A DNA stretch of 64,000 nucleotides from JANJTB01 sp032027125. Lineage in GTDB: Bacteria > Bacteroidota > Ignavibacteria > Kapaibacteriales > UBA2268. The stretch's first letter is position 1. Each line of letters begins with the position of its first letter. The stretch covers positions 862,422 through 926,421 of the forward strand of contig JAVSMQ010000001.1 in assembly GCA_032027125.1 (NCBI GenBank). The letters are read 5' to 3'. The notes under the pieces are model-generated. The model worked only from the letters and a program-made list of their open reading frames with translations, ran no database searches and had not been told where the DNA came from. The translations under genes and the position numbers were made by a program. This document shows, piece after piece, positions 43,309 through 52,397 of this stretch.

Positions 43309-44106
43309 GTGGAAATATCAAGCATTCTTAAAGCAGATAATCTTATAAAAAAATATAAACAGCGTGTTGTTGTCAAGGGTGTATCACTTCAGGTGCAGCA
43401 GGGTGAAATAGTCGGTCTGCTCGGTCCAAACGGTGCCGGTAAAACTACATCGTTTTACATGATTGTCGGGATGATTAAACCGAATTCCGGTGAAGTTTAT
43501 CTTGATGAGCAGGAAATTACCGGCAAACCCATGTACAGAAGGTCACGCTTAGGAATCAGCTATCTGCCTCAGGAACCGTCGGTTTTCAGAAAAATGTCCG
43601 TTGAAAATAATATTAAAGCTATTCTGCAGCTTCAAAAATTGAGTGCGAAACAAAGAAAAGAGAAACTCGAAAGATTAATTGAAGAATTCGGACTGAGTAA
43701 AATTCGTAAAAGTAAAGGTTATATGCTCTCAGGCGGAGAAAGAAGAAGATGCGAAATTGCCCGAACTCTGGCATCTGACCCAAAATTTGTTCTGCTTGAT
43801 GAACCGTTTGCCGGCATTGACCCTATTGCTGTCGAGGACATTATGAAAATTGTTATGAAACTTAAAGAGCAGAATATCGGGGTACTTATTACTGACCATA
43901 ATGTTCACGAAACACTGTCAATTACTGACAGAGCATATATTTTGATTGACGGGAATATATATATATCCGGTACTGCCGAGGCTATTGCAGCAAATTCCGA
44001 AGTCCGTAAGCTATACCTGGGAGAGACTTTTAAACTCGAAAGATACGGCAGTTTAAATGAATCGAATAATCCTGAGGATGATTTACAACCTAATAACAAT
44101 TTATAA
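43309..44106 (+). CDS. lptB: LPS export ABC transporter ATP-binding protein LptB
   Basis: The 265-aa ABC ATPase has Walker A GPNGAGKTT at residues 39-47, the Q-loop LGISYLPQEPSVFRKMSVENNIKAIL (the LPQEPSVFRKMSV form is typical of LptB), signature LSGGERRRCEIART, Walker B VLLDEPFAGIDP and switch His in ITDHNVHETL. It powers LPS extraction from the inner membrane with LptFG. The start is GTG, one base after the HtrA stop, so the two are probably cotranscribed. Supports a Gram-negative envelope. Confidence 0.95.
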   Translation: MEISSILKADNLIKKYKQRVVVKGVSLQVQQGEIVGLLGPNGAGKTTSFYMIVGMIKPNSGEVYLDEQEITGKPMYRRSRLGISYLPQEPSVFRKMSVENNIKAILQLQKLSAKQRKEKLERLIEEFGLSKIRKSKGYMLSGGERRRCEIARTLASDPKFVLLDEPFAGIDPIAVEDIMKIVMKLKEQNIGVLITDHNVHETLSITDRAYILIDGNIYISGTAEAIAANSEVRKLYLGETFKLERYGSLNESNNPEDDLQPNNNL

Positions 44107-44151
44107 TTTTTTTTTGCGTTAACAGTAAAGTTAAACTTATTATTGATAATT

Positions 44152-44385
44152 ATGACATATATAGCAGAAAGAATTACTATTAGTGATGACTTATGCGGCG
44201 GTAAGCCGACAATAAGAGGTATGAGAATTACTGTTGAAACAATTCTTGAATTTTTAGGTGCAGGCAATTCAATTGAAGATATATTAATTGCTTATCCTTT
44301 TCTTGAACATGATGATGTAACTGCTTGTTTACAATTTGCCAGCGATTTGTTAAAAAGGAAATTCGTCATTAAACCGGTTGCTTGA
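44152..44385 (+). CDS. DUF433 antitoxin
   Basis: The 77-aa protein has the DUF433 pattern: RITISDDLCGGKPTIRGMRI, TVETILEFLGAGNSIEDILIAYPFLEHDDVTACL (in part). These winged-HTH-like proteins are antitoxins of DUF5615 PIN-like toxins. ATG 44152 is used rather than TTG 44143. It ends 2 bp before the toxin start. Confidence 0.88.
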   Translation: MTYIAERITISDDLCGGKPTIRGMRITVETILEFLGAGNSIEDILIAYPFLEHDDVTACLQFASDLLKRKFVIKPVA

Positions 44386-44387
44386 AA

Positions 44388-44729
44388 ATGACAAAATTTC
44401 TGATTGATGTAAACCTGCCATCTAATTTTTATCTTTGGAATTCAGAAAACTTCATTCATCAAATTGATATTTCCAAAGTAGCAAAAGATGAAGAAATTTG
44501 GAATTATGCCAAAGCAAATAATTTGACAATTATCACTAAAGATAGTGATTTTTCTAATCGTATTTTATTATCTGAGCCACCTCCCAAAGTAATACATTTC
44601 AAATTCGGCAATTTAAAAATTCAGGATTTCAATTCATATTTATCAAAAATATGGAATGAAATACTTGAAATCAATGAATCTTGTAAATTGGTAAATGTTT
44701 TCTCTGACCATTTGGAAGGAATTGAATAA
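44388..44729 (+). CDS. DUF5615 PIN-like toxin
   Basis: The 113-aa protein begins MTKFLIDVNLPSNF (Asp near residue 7) and has DEEIWNYAKANNLTIITKDSDFSNR and PPKVIHFKFGNL, the DUF5615/Mut7-C-like PIN core with acidic metal-binding residues. It is the probable ribonuclease toxin of the pair with the upstream DUF433 gene. It is a second toxin-antitoxin pair, unrelated in family to the one at 6961-7568. Confidence 0.88.
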   Translation: MTKFLIDVNLPSNFYLWNSENFIHQIDISKVAKDEEIWNYAKANNLTIITKDSDFSNRILLSEPPPKVIHFKFGNLKIQDFNSYLSKIWNEILEINESCKLVNVFSDHLEGIE

Positions 44730-44866
44730 TAATCTTGAAAATCATTAATAATTACTTCCTAATTTCTTGATATTTAAGAAAAACAACATCATTAAATCAA
44801 TATCAATCATTGTTATATTATTTTTTTGTTTTCTGATTTTTTAGATGATTTTTTTTGATTTTGTAT

Positions 44867-44874
44867 TATCTTTG
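44867..44874 (+). promoter_or_regulatory. tatC: Possible -7 element (TATCTTTG) upstream of tatC
   Basis: TATCTTTG matches the TAnnTTTG -7 consensus of Bacteroidota sigma-ABfr promoters and lies 66 bp before the tatC ATG in a T-rich stretch. A -33 TTTG at the usual 19-21-bp spacing is not clear. Confidence 0.35.
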
Positions 44875-44939
44875 TAGTTCTGAATATTTACAACGGCAAA
44901 ATTTATGTTATCTATGAAATTTAATTATAATCCGGCATT

Positions 44940-45713
44940 ATGAAAGAAGAGGAACCGAATCAGGATACTGAAGATGCAGAAGAAACTGGAATCGGATTTT
45001 TCGACCATCTTGAAGAATTAAGAAATCGAATCATTTATGCGTTTATCGGAGTTATTGCAGCCTGCATATTAACCGGTATTTTCATAGACCCTCTAATGAA
45101 TTTTATACTTCTCCAGCCTGCTGCAAAAGCCGGTGTCAGCCTTCAGAATCTCAAACCATTCGGAGTACCGTTATTATACTTCAAAGTAATATTTTTAAGC
45201 GGTATTATTTTGGCATTTCCATTTATTCTTTATCAATTATGGAAATTCATTGCCCCTGGACTATATGACAACGAACGTCACTGGGTAACAAAAATAACAT
45301 TTTTTACATCATTTTGTTTTTTGATGGGTGTAGCATTTGCATATTTCTTTATGATACCTGCAATGCTTGAGTTTGCTGCCTCTTTTGGTTCATCAATGAT
45401 ACGAACGGACATTGACGTTAACGAATATTTCGGATTTATGACAATGATTCTGCTTGCCGCCGGGCTGATTTTTGAAATGCCTATGATTTCATTCGTTTTG
45501 GCAAAGTTAGGTATTATCAATGCAAAAATGCTCAGAAAATACTGGCGTCATTCTGCAGTGGGTATATTGGTCATTGCGGCTGTTGTAACTCCAACTCCTG
45601 ACCCTGTCAACCAGATGTTTTTTGCAATTCCGCTGCTTATATTATACGAAATAAGCATATTGGTTGCAAAAATGGCAGGCAAGAAAAAAATTGAAGAACC
45701 TGAAGCAGTATAA
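44940..45713 (+). CDS. tatC: Sec-independent protein translocase TatC
   Basis: The 257-aa protein has six TM helices and the conserved N-terminal GFFDHLEELRNRIIYAFIG (about residues 19-37) and GIILAFPFILYQLWKFIAPGLYDNER. TatC recognises twin-arginine signal peptides. tatA/B are not adjacent. It ends in a bidirectional terminator shared with the converging helicase gene. Confidence 0.95.
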   Translation: MKEEEPNQDTEDAEETGIGFFDHLEELRNRIIYAFIGVIAACILTGIFIDPLMNFILLQPAAKAGVSLQNLKPFGVPLLYFKVIFLSGIILAFPFILYQLWKFIAPGLYDNERHWVTKITFFTSFCFLMGVAFAYFFMIPAMLEFAASFGSSMIRTDIDVNEYFGFMTMILLAAGLIFEMPMISFVLAKLGIINAKMLRKYWRHSAVGILVIAAVVTPTPDPVNQMFFAIPLLILYEISILVAKMAGKKKIEEPEAV

Positions 45714-45773
45714 TTTTCTGGATATTTACTATTGATGAATTTTACATCAGGGAAATAAAAAAGATAAAAAAAC

Positions 45774-45812
45774 ATTACTCATCCGATAGTAATTCACTAT
45801 CGGATGAGTAAT
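45774..45812. terminator. Bidirectional terminator between tatC and the DEAD-box helicase gene
   Basis: ATTACTCATCCGATAGT (45774-45790) pairs perfectly with ACTATCGGATGAGTAAT (45796-45812), a 17-bp stem with a 5-nt loop, between two convergent genes. Confidence 0.88.
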
Positions 45813-45821
45813 TATTATAAT

Positions 45822-47543
45822 TTATTTTTTTCTTCTGGGCTTTCTTTTGTCGTTATCCCTACTGCTGCCGCCACGGTCTCTATCTCTTCCGCCTCCGCCG
45901 CCGGCAGGTTCTTTGTCAACTTTAACAACTAATTGTCTGTCTTCGAATTCAAGACCGTTAATGGATTTTATTACTTTAGGGTAATTGTTGCTGTCAATTT
46001 CAAAAACGGAGTGATTTTTTTGAATATCAATTTTTCCGATTTTAAATTTTGTACCCTTGTTCGATTTATTCAGCATTTCGATAAGCATACTCGGATAAAA
46101 TCCGTCTGACCTGCCGACATTGATGAATAATTTTGTAAAATCTTCGCGTTCATTTTCACGACTGTCTCGGTCGAATCTGCTGTCACGTTTGCCGCCCTTA
46201 TCACGGGACGGGAAAGCTTCATTAAGGTTAAGGTCTTCGGCATCACGGTAGTATTGCAAAAATCTGTTGAATTCTACCGATACAAGTCTTTTAATCAGGT
46301 CTTCTTTCTCAATCCAACCGAGTTTTTTGTAAATTATCGGAAGGTAAGGCTCAATATCATGATGTTCAATTTCGATATGTTCAATTTTTTCAATCAAATG
46401 GAACAGTTGTTTCTCACAGACTTCTTTACCATTCGGCACTTTATCCCAGACAAATTCTTTACCAATCTTCTTTTCAATAAGCCTGATACGGTATTTTTCC
46501 TTCATGTTAATAATGGCGATTGATATTCCGGTTTTGCCGGCTCTGCCTGTTCTGCCGCTTCGGTGGTTATAGGCGTCACTGTCTTCAGGAAGATTGTAAT
46601 TGATTATATGTGTCAAATCATTAACGTCAATTCCTCTGGCGGCAACATCTGTGGCTACAAGGAGTTGTATTGTCTTATGGCGGAACTTACCCATTACTGT
46701 ATCTCTCTGTCCCTGAGATAAATCTCCGTGGAGAGGCTCGGCATTATAACCGTCTGCGATCAGTTTATCGGCAATTTCCTGAGTTTCTATGCGGGTTCTG
46801 CAAAAAACTATTCCGTAAATATTCGGATAAAAATCGGCTATACGTTTAAGTGTAGAATATTTGTCCTTAGCATGAACAGTATAACAGATGTGTTTGATAT
46901 TATCAGCACCTGCATTTTTACTGCCAACCGTAATTTCGATTGGGTTTTTCATGTATTTTTTTGCTATTCTTGCAATTTCGGGAGGCATAGTTGCCGAAAA
47001 CATCAACTTATTTGATTCATCGGGAATATGGCTTAAAATTGATTCAATACTGTCGGTGAATCCCATGTTCAGCATTTCGTCAGCTTCATCAAGAATAAGT
47101 TTAGAAACATGGTCGAGCTTAACGGCACGTCTTTCTATCATATCAATCAGCCTGCCGGGAGTAGCAACAATAATGTGTGCTCCCTTTTTCAAGGCTCTGA
47201 ATTGTGTATCAATGCTTGCACCGCCATATACAGGTACGATACGTAATTTTTCTATATATTTTGCATAATCCATCAGGTCGTCCGCTATCTGGATACACAG
47301 TTCACGGGTCGGACTTAATATTAAAACCTGTACATGATTAAGACTTAAATCAATTTTTTGCAAAATAGGGAGTCCGAATGCGGCAGTTTTGCCGGTGCCT
47401 GTTTGAGCTAATGCAACAACATTGGTATCGGATTTGAGAAGAAGCGGAATAACCTGCTCCTGGACAGGCATGGGGTTTGCGAATCCCAGTTCAGATATCG
47501 CTTTTATTAATTCGGGAGCTATACCCAGTTCTTGAAATGTCAT
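45822..47543 (-). CDS. DEAD-box RNA helicase (CsdA/DbpA-like)
   Basis: The 573-aa protein has motif I AQTGTGKTAA, Ia PTRELCIQIADDL, motif II DEAD, motif III SAT, HRSGRTGRAGKTG, and a C-terminal DbpA-type RNA-binding fold (FINVGRSDGFYPSMLIEMLNK...VFEIDSNNYPKVIKSINGLEF cited in part). The tail is Gly/Arg/Asp-rich and basic (GGGGRDRDRGGSSRDNDKRK). It probably acts in ribosome assembly or RNA remodelling and cold adaptation. Assignment to deaD versus csdA subtype is not certain. Confidence 0.93.
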   Translation of the reverse strand: MTFQELGIAPELIKAISELGFANPMPVQEQVIPLLLKSDTNVVALAQTGTGKTAAFGLPILQKIDLSLNHVQVLILSPTRELCIQIADDLMDYAKYIEKLRIVPVYGGASIDTQFRALKKGAHIIVATPGRLIDMIERRAVKLDHVSKLILDEADEMLNMGFTDSIESILSHIPDESNKLMFSATMPPEIARIAKKYMKNPIEITVGSKNAGADNIKHICYTVHAKDKYSTLKRIADFYPNIYGIVFCRTRIETQEIADKLIADGYNAEPLHGDLSQGQRDTVMGKFRHKTIQLLVATDVAARGIDVNDLTHIINYNLPEDSDAYNHRSGRTGRAGKTGISIAIINMKEKYRIRLIEKKIGKEFVWDKVPNGKEVCEKQLFHLIEKIEHIEIEHHDIEPYLPIIYKKLGWIEKEDLIKRLVSVEFNRFLQYYRDAEDLNLNEAFPSRDKGGKRDSRFDRDSRENEREDFTKLFINVGRSDGFYPSMLIEMLNKSNKGTKFKIGKIDIQKNHSVFEIDSNNYPKVIKSINGLEFEDRQLVVKVDKEPAGGGGGRDRDRGGSSRDNDKRKPRRKK

Positions 47544-47669
47544 CTAAATATTTCTTTTTCTAAAAATGTTAAATACGAAAGTACAAATATAACACTTTTA
47601 TAAACATCTGATATATAATTAATTTAGGATTGAATCAATTAGCACTGTTATTGCCAATAATTATTCAGT

Positions 47670-48863
47670 TTAAAAGAAATATTCCGTCAACAAATATAAA
47701 GAATACGGATAAATTCTGTACTCGGTTCCAATATCGCCGTAAGTCAGCATTGCAGTCAGATTCAACTGCCAGCTTTGAGTTAACTGATATATTCCTGAAA
47801 CAGTCGCAAATCCACTGCCGTCATTAAGATTGATATTATTACTTATTCCTGCATTAGTCAAATCATTTAACCTGTAATTTGCATTTACCGCAATGTAATT
47901 CATCCCTACATTAAGAATTTCACCGCTTACCAGTCTTGTATAATCGTAACAATATCTGCAGATAGTTCCTTCACCGTTATGCTGGTATTCTATAAGAGCA
48001 TAAATATTTTTATCAAATTGATAATCAAGACCCAAAACAAATTTGAGAAACTCTTTCTCAAAATTACCGCCCTTTAATGAATATATAAATTCTCCCCGAA
48101 AACCTGCATCATAAAGATTGCCTGCAAAATCGCCTCCGACAACTATTCGACCGTCAAAATAACCTGCAACAGCAGATAAATCATACTCTTTATAATTTGT
48201 TCTGAACCTACCGCCAAAGTTATCTTTATATTTACTCATAGTATGATTATAAACAAGTTCTAAATCAGTAAAATTTCCGATATATATTTTTGTACTTACA
48301 GCGTCAGCACCGTCTTTTTCAATTTTGCTGAAATTTACCGGATTAATTGGATTAAACAAATCAGTCGGCTGCCAGACACGCCCGACACCCCATGAAATCC
48401 TTTGTCTTCCGGCAGTTATTTCACCAAAATCGAAAACCTGTTTTATAAACAATCTGTCAATATAATGATTGAGTACCAAATGTTCATCGGTATGAAGATT
48501 CCATGCTAATTTAACAGCCTGACGTTTATTTTCGGATATTTCATTGAGTTTGTACAGATTGCGGTCTGATAGCAGACCATTAACTTCGTATTGAGCTTCG
48601 ATCCGTGTATTTTCACCGAATAATACTGATGGTCTCAATCTTAGTCGCATCAAATCAGAGACAGATTCTGCCGGTTCAATATCAATTATCCCAATTAATT
48701 TATTGCTTCTGGAAAATGAGTAAGAAGATAAATTGAAGATATACCCTGTTAAATTTAATTTAAAATCGGATTCAGTAATTAAATCCTCATCTGATTGAGA
48801 ATAAATAAAATTAGTACTTAAAATAAATAAATATAAGTATAGGACAATTTTAAAAGTATTCAT
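47670..48863 (-). CDS. Outer-membrane porin-like beta-barrel protein
   Basis: The 397-aa protein has a signal peptide (residues 1-22, cut after IYSQ) and alternating amphipathic beta strands throughout, ending with an aromatic C-terminal strand (YSLYLLTEYFF), typical of outer-membrane barrels. The segment GEITAGRQRISWGVGRVWQPTDLFNPINP occurs in alginate-export/DUF1302-type porins (cited in part as GRQRISWGVGRVWQPTD). Substrate unknown. It is separated from the Bat operon by 109 bp and could be its last cistron or independent. Confidence 0.75.
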   Translation of the reverse strand: MNTFKIVLYLYLFILSTNFIYSQSDEDLITESDFKLNLTGYIFNLSSYSFSRSNKLIGIIDIEPAESVSDLMRLRLRPSVLFGENTRIEAQYEVNGLLSDRNLYKLNEISENKRQAVKLAWNLHTDEHLVLNHYIDRLFIKQVFDFGEITAGRQRISWGVGRVWQPTDLFNPINPVNFSKIEKDGADAVSTKIYIGNFTDLELVYNHTMSKYKDNFGGRFRTNYKEYDLSAVAGYFDGRIVVGGDFAGNLYDAGFRGEFIYSLKGGNFEKEFLKFVLGLDYQFDKNIYALIEYQHNGEGTICRYCYDYTRLVSGEILNVGMNYIAVNANYRLNDLTNAGISNNINLNDGSGFATVSGIYQLTQSWQLNLTAMLTYGDIGTEYRIYPYSLYLLTEYFF

Positions 48864-48972
48864 AAAGCATCTTAGTAATAATCTATTTTTGATTCAAAGT
48901 AACACAGAGGCTGAACCGCTATGTTACCTTTTTTCAGTAATTCAATACCGGGTTTGAGACCTGTATTGAAAA

Positions 48973-49731
48973 TCAGATAATTTTTATTTCATCGAGTTTA
49001 ATCCAGCCGATATTTCCGTTCTCCAATTTAATTCTCAGCCAGTTATCAATGCTTTCTGTTAATGTCACTTTTGTTCCCTCGTGCAGAATAAACAAATCAG
49101 TTGAACCAGGATCAGGTGCACTTTTAACATAAACACTCGGATTAAATATTATTGCCTGCTTGTCCGAGTTTTCATTCATGAATGCTTTATAACCCAGAAA
49201 TCCGGAAACAAAGATGGCTAAAAGTGAAATAAACGCTAATAATGTTATAGATTTTCGCAAACCTGAAAGTTTGGCAAAAAGCAGTAAAACAATCGAGATA
49301 AAAAATACCCAGCACGAAGCAACAGTCAAAATTCCCCATGAACCCGAATACATAAGCTGAATCATTATTTCATACCATTCAACAAAAAATACTTTTGGCA
49401 CAGGTTCAAATTTGTCAACAATTTTCAGATTTGCAATCTTAAGATTAAATTCAATATCATCATCATTCGGATTGAGTTTTTTGGCACGTTCAAAGTTCAA
49501 AATAGCCATAGGAATATTATTTAATCTGAAATATGAGTTACCAAGATTAAAATAAACCTCACTTTCTTTATATCCGCTGTCAATCAAAGTTTGATAACGT
49601 GCCGCTGATTTACTGTAATCGCCGGAGTTAAATTCATTGTTAGCAGTATTATATTCATCTTTGGGTGAATAAGCTGAAATGTCAACATAAGCAATTAATA
49701 TAAAAATAAATAATGTAATTAGTTTTTTCAT
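48973..49731 (-). CDS. batE: BatE-like TPR/SH3 protein
   Basis: The 252-aa protein has a signal sequence, TPR repeats (YNTANNEFNSGDYSKSAARYQTLID; VYFNLGNSYFRLNNIPMAILNFERAKKLNPND, cited in part), two TM helices (about residues 130-155 and 163-185) and a C-terminal bacterial SH3 domain (VYVKSAPDPGSTDLFILHEGTKVTLTE...NGNIGWIKLDEIKII in part). This domain set is BatE. It overlaps batD by 4 bp. Confidence 0.88.
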   Translation of the reverse strand: MKKLITLFIFILIAYVDISAYSPKDEYNTANNEFNSGDYSKSAARYQTLIDSGYKESEVYFNLGNSYFRLNNIPMAILNFERAKKLNPNDDDIEFNLKIANLKIVDKFEPVPKVFFVEWYEIMIQLMYSGSWGILTVASCWVFFISIVLLLFAKLSGLRKSITLLAFISLLAIFVSGFLGYKAFMNENSDKQAIIFNPSVYVKSAPDPGSTDLFILHEGTKVTLTESIDNWLRIKLENGNIGWIKLDEIKII

Positions 49732-51581
49732 TTCAATACTCCTTCTAAATCAGTGATAACCTTGACTGCCGACCTATAAATTGTATCCATTCCCCCACCG
49801 CCTGAACTTGGTGCATATCTGGCGAATTCTGCGGAATCAAGAGTAGATAAAAATTCGGATATATAATATTCTTCAACACCGTAATTTGTCAAAGTTTCAC
49901 GTGCTTTATCCTTTGTCAGTTCGGAATTTGGCATACCGAGTTTATCGCTGAGATAACCCCACAATGCTCTGTTTATTTCTTCGTAAAATTTTTCCTGTTC
50001 AGATTTAGCCATATACTTTTTGGCTGTTGACAGCCTTTTCTTTGATATTTTTGTGGCTCGCTTGTTTTTGAAAAGAGAAATATTTGCATGTAGTTTCCTC
50101 CTTTTGCGTAACCAGAAAATAATGATTAAAAACAAAATTAGTGGCAGCAAGAGCAATAACCAGAAAATACCGGTAAAGATGAAACTTTTTCTGTTTTTAG
50201 TGAAATTTGGAGCGGCTAATTTAATAAATCTAATATCTTTACCAATAAACTGCACTTCTTCCTTTCTGACTCCTGAAACTACATTGCCGGAATTTGATGA
50301 ATTATCACCTTTTTCAACTTTTATGTCAAATTCGTTTGATTGAATGGTTTTGAATTCATTATTTGACAAGTCGAAATAGCTGAATACAACCGGTCCAATC
50401 TTAAAGTCTCCGGCATTTCTGGGGATAAACAAATATTCAAAAGATATATTTCCTGTTACACCACCCGCTGAAACAGAAATATTATCAATTGTTTTAGGGT
50501 CATAAACTTCAAAGTCAGGCGGGAAATTAACTTTCAAAGGTTCAATTAATTTCATATTTCCCCTTCCTGAAATTTTAACCTTCAATGTAATCGGGTCGCC
50601 GGCTTTTACTTCATTTTTATCAAGCCAGGCATCCATCGTTAAATTTCCGACTGCTCCTGCAAATTCATCAGGGGTTTTTCCCTGCAGCGGTTTGACATTT
50701 ATTGAATAAGACTCGGATTTGGGTTTGTATGGAAAGTCGCGGTATGAGCCTCCAAAGAAAGGGTCATCGAAGAAAGAACTGAAAGGGTCGTTTGAGCGTC
50801 TTCCGGACTGTACTTTAAGTCTGGCGATTACATCAAATTCGTAAGGTTCGATAATAAGTTTACCGGTTCTTTGAGGAAATAAAACCACCTGTTTAATAAT
50901 TGCTGAATTAAAGGCTACTCCGTTTACAATTTCCCTCTGCCAGTTGACTTTATCAACATTTAGTTCCTGAGTCCAAAATCCGTTAAATGAAGGTATTTTC
51001 GATGGATTAATCTGGGCGATATTTAGCTGGGGATTAATATAAAGTTTGTATGTAACAGTAATCTGTTCACCCTGATATACATCTCTTTTCGATACACTGA
51101 GTTTTATAAAAATGTTATCTTTAAGAATTTGGAGAGCCTGATTTCCAAGTGATTTTTCCTGATCAGATTCCTGCTGGCGAATTTGTTTTTGAGCATCTGT
51201 TTCCGGCAGAACTTTAATTTGAATGGAATTTGATTTGATTTGTTTGCCGTTGCTGTTGATATATGCAGGACTAATAGTATATTCACCCGTTTTTTCGGCA
51301 GTTAAAACATAGCTGAATGATAATGTACGGCTCATAGCACCATTAATTATCTGTATATTTTGAGACTGGTTAGGTCCGCTGAGTACAGAGAAACCCTTGA
51401 AATCAGGTCCTTTAAAGTTCGAACCGTCAGAATTAATCGTAAAAGTAACCTGAAATCTCTCCCCCACTGTTACAGGATTTTTACTGACAGAACCTGAAAA
51501 ATCCTGACCGCTTGTTTTTACAACAAACGTTAAGCAAATCAATATCATCAAAGTAAGTTTCTGTTTCATTGTTTTTATCAT
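49728..51581 (-). CDS. batD: BatD-like membrane protein
   Basis: The 617-aa protein has a signal peptide, tandem Ig-like beta domains (SVSKNPVTVGERFQVTFTI; ISKRDVYQGEQITVTYKLYI-like; WLDKNEVKAGDPITLKVKISG) up to about residue 450, one TM helix (FIFTGIFWLLLLLPLILFLI) and a basic cytoplasmic domain with a helical C-terminal part (EEINRALWGYLSDKLGMP). Matches BatD/BatD-like oxygen-tolerance proteins. It sits between batC and batE. Confidence 0.9.
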   Translation of the reverse strand: MIKTMKQKLTLMILICLTFVVKTSGQDFSGSVSKNPVTVGERFQVTFTINSDGSNFKGPDFKGFSVLSGPNQSQNIQIINGAMSRTLSFSYVLTAEKTGEYTISPAYINSNGKQIKSNSIQIKVLPETDAQKQIRQQESDQEKSLGNQALQILKDNIFIKLSVSKRDVYQGEQITVTYKLYINPQLNIAQINPSKIPSFNGFWTQELNVDKVNWQREIVNGVAFNSAIIKQVVLFPQRTGKLIIEPYEFDVIARLKVQSGRRSNDPFSSFFDDPFFGGSYRDFPYKPKSESYSINVKPLQGKTPDEFAGAVGNLTMDAWLDKNEVKAGDPITLKVKISGRGNMKLIEPLKVNFPPDFEVYDPKTIDNISVSAGGVTGNISFEYLFIPRNAGDFKIGPVVFSYFDLSNNEFKTIQSNEFDIKVEKGDNSSNSGNVVSGVRKEEVQFIGKDIRFIKLAAPNFTKNRKSFIFTGIFWLLLLLPLILFLIIIFWLRKRRKLHANISLFKNKRATKISKKRLSTAKKYMAKSEQEKFYEEINRALWGYLSDKLGMPNSELTKDKARETLTNYGVEEYYISEFLSTLDSAEFARYAPSSGGGGMDTIYRSAVKVITDLEGVLK

Positions 51582-51623
51582 TAAAGTGTCACATCCTATT
51601 ATTGATGAAAATGAAAAAAGATG

Positions 51624-52397
51624 TCACCAATTACGCTCAATTTTGGTTCTTTCACCTTTCTGCTTCCGTAGTTTTTTTTGTAAATCTTTTTCTTCATTCT
51701 GAAGAGCATTTAAAATTCTGCTTGCATCTTCTTTAGAAATTTCCTGAGGTCTTGGTTTATTGCTTTGCTGGCTGTTCTTGTCAGTTGGTTTCTCCTGACC
51801 TTCACCGCCCTGACCTTTGTCATCCTGCTGTTTGTCTTTTTCCTGCTGCTCATTTTGATTTTTATCCTTGTCCTGACCTTTATCCTTTTGCTGGTCATTC
51901 TGCTGTTTATCACCTTCCTGCTTATCCTGGTTGTCTTGATTTTTATCCTGGTTCTGCTTATTTTGTTCCTGCATTTTCAGCATTCTTTTAGCTATTTCAA
52001 GATTATATCTTGTGTCGTCATCATTAGGATTAAGTTTCAGAGCATTTTTATATGCATTGATGCTTTCTTCATATTTTCCGGACTTTAAAAGTGAATTACC
52101 CAAATTATGATTAGCGGATGCCAGAGTTTTCTTGTCTAAATTTTGACCGGAAAGTTCTTTGAATTTCAAAGCTGCTTCTTCGAAATTTCCCTGTTTATAG
52201 AGTGCATCGCCTAAATTGAATGTTGATTTATAACCGTATTCAATTTCCTGAGCCTTACGATATTTGATTTCCGATTCGTTAAATTTTTCTTCTTTGAATA
52301 ATTTATTGCCTTCTCTAATGAGAGATTTTTTTTCGTCAGCTTTAGATTCAATGCTTAACAATACTATTATCAAGAAAAGTGAAAATAATATTTTCAT
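51624..52397 (-). CDS. batC: BatC-like TPR protein with Gln/Lys/Asp-rich tail
   Basis: The 257-aa protein has a signal peptide and about three TPRs (residues about 25-135; SANHNLGNSLLKSGKYEESI, NAYKNALKLNPNDDDTRYNL). A highly charged low-complexity region (about residues 140-215, KQNQDKNQDNQDKQEGDKQQ-type) follows, ending SRILNALQNEEKDLQKKLRKQ. Such a tail is usual in BatC proteins. Overlaps the 3' end of the VWA gene by 4 bp. Confidence 0.88.
   Translation of the reverse strand: MKILFSLFLIIVLLSIESKADEKKSLIREGNKLFKEEKFNESEIKYRKAQEIEYGYKSTFNLGDALYKQGNFEEAALKFKELSGQNLDKKTLASANHNLGNSLLKSGKYEESINAYKNALKLNPNDDDTRYNLEIAKRMLKMQEQNKQNQDKNQDNQDKQEGDKQQNDQQKDKGQDKDKNQNEQQEKDKQQDDKGQGGEGQEKPTDKNSQQSNKPRPQEISKEDASRILNALQNEEKDLQKKLRKQKGERTKIERNW

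Noticed and set aside
48889..48968. Two hairpins between the porin-like gene and batE
   Set aside because: GTAACA...TGTTAC with a following T-run points to the strand with no upstream gene, and CAATAC...GTATTG lacks a T-run in the batE direction; a terminator cannot be claimed.
51752..52088. Hydrophobic plus-strand open frames opposite batC (would look like membrane proteins)
   Set aside because: They are the antisense of the Gln/Lys/Asp-rich repeat of BatC, which automatically gives Leu/Phe/Val-rich sequence; no RBS or homology.
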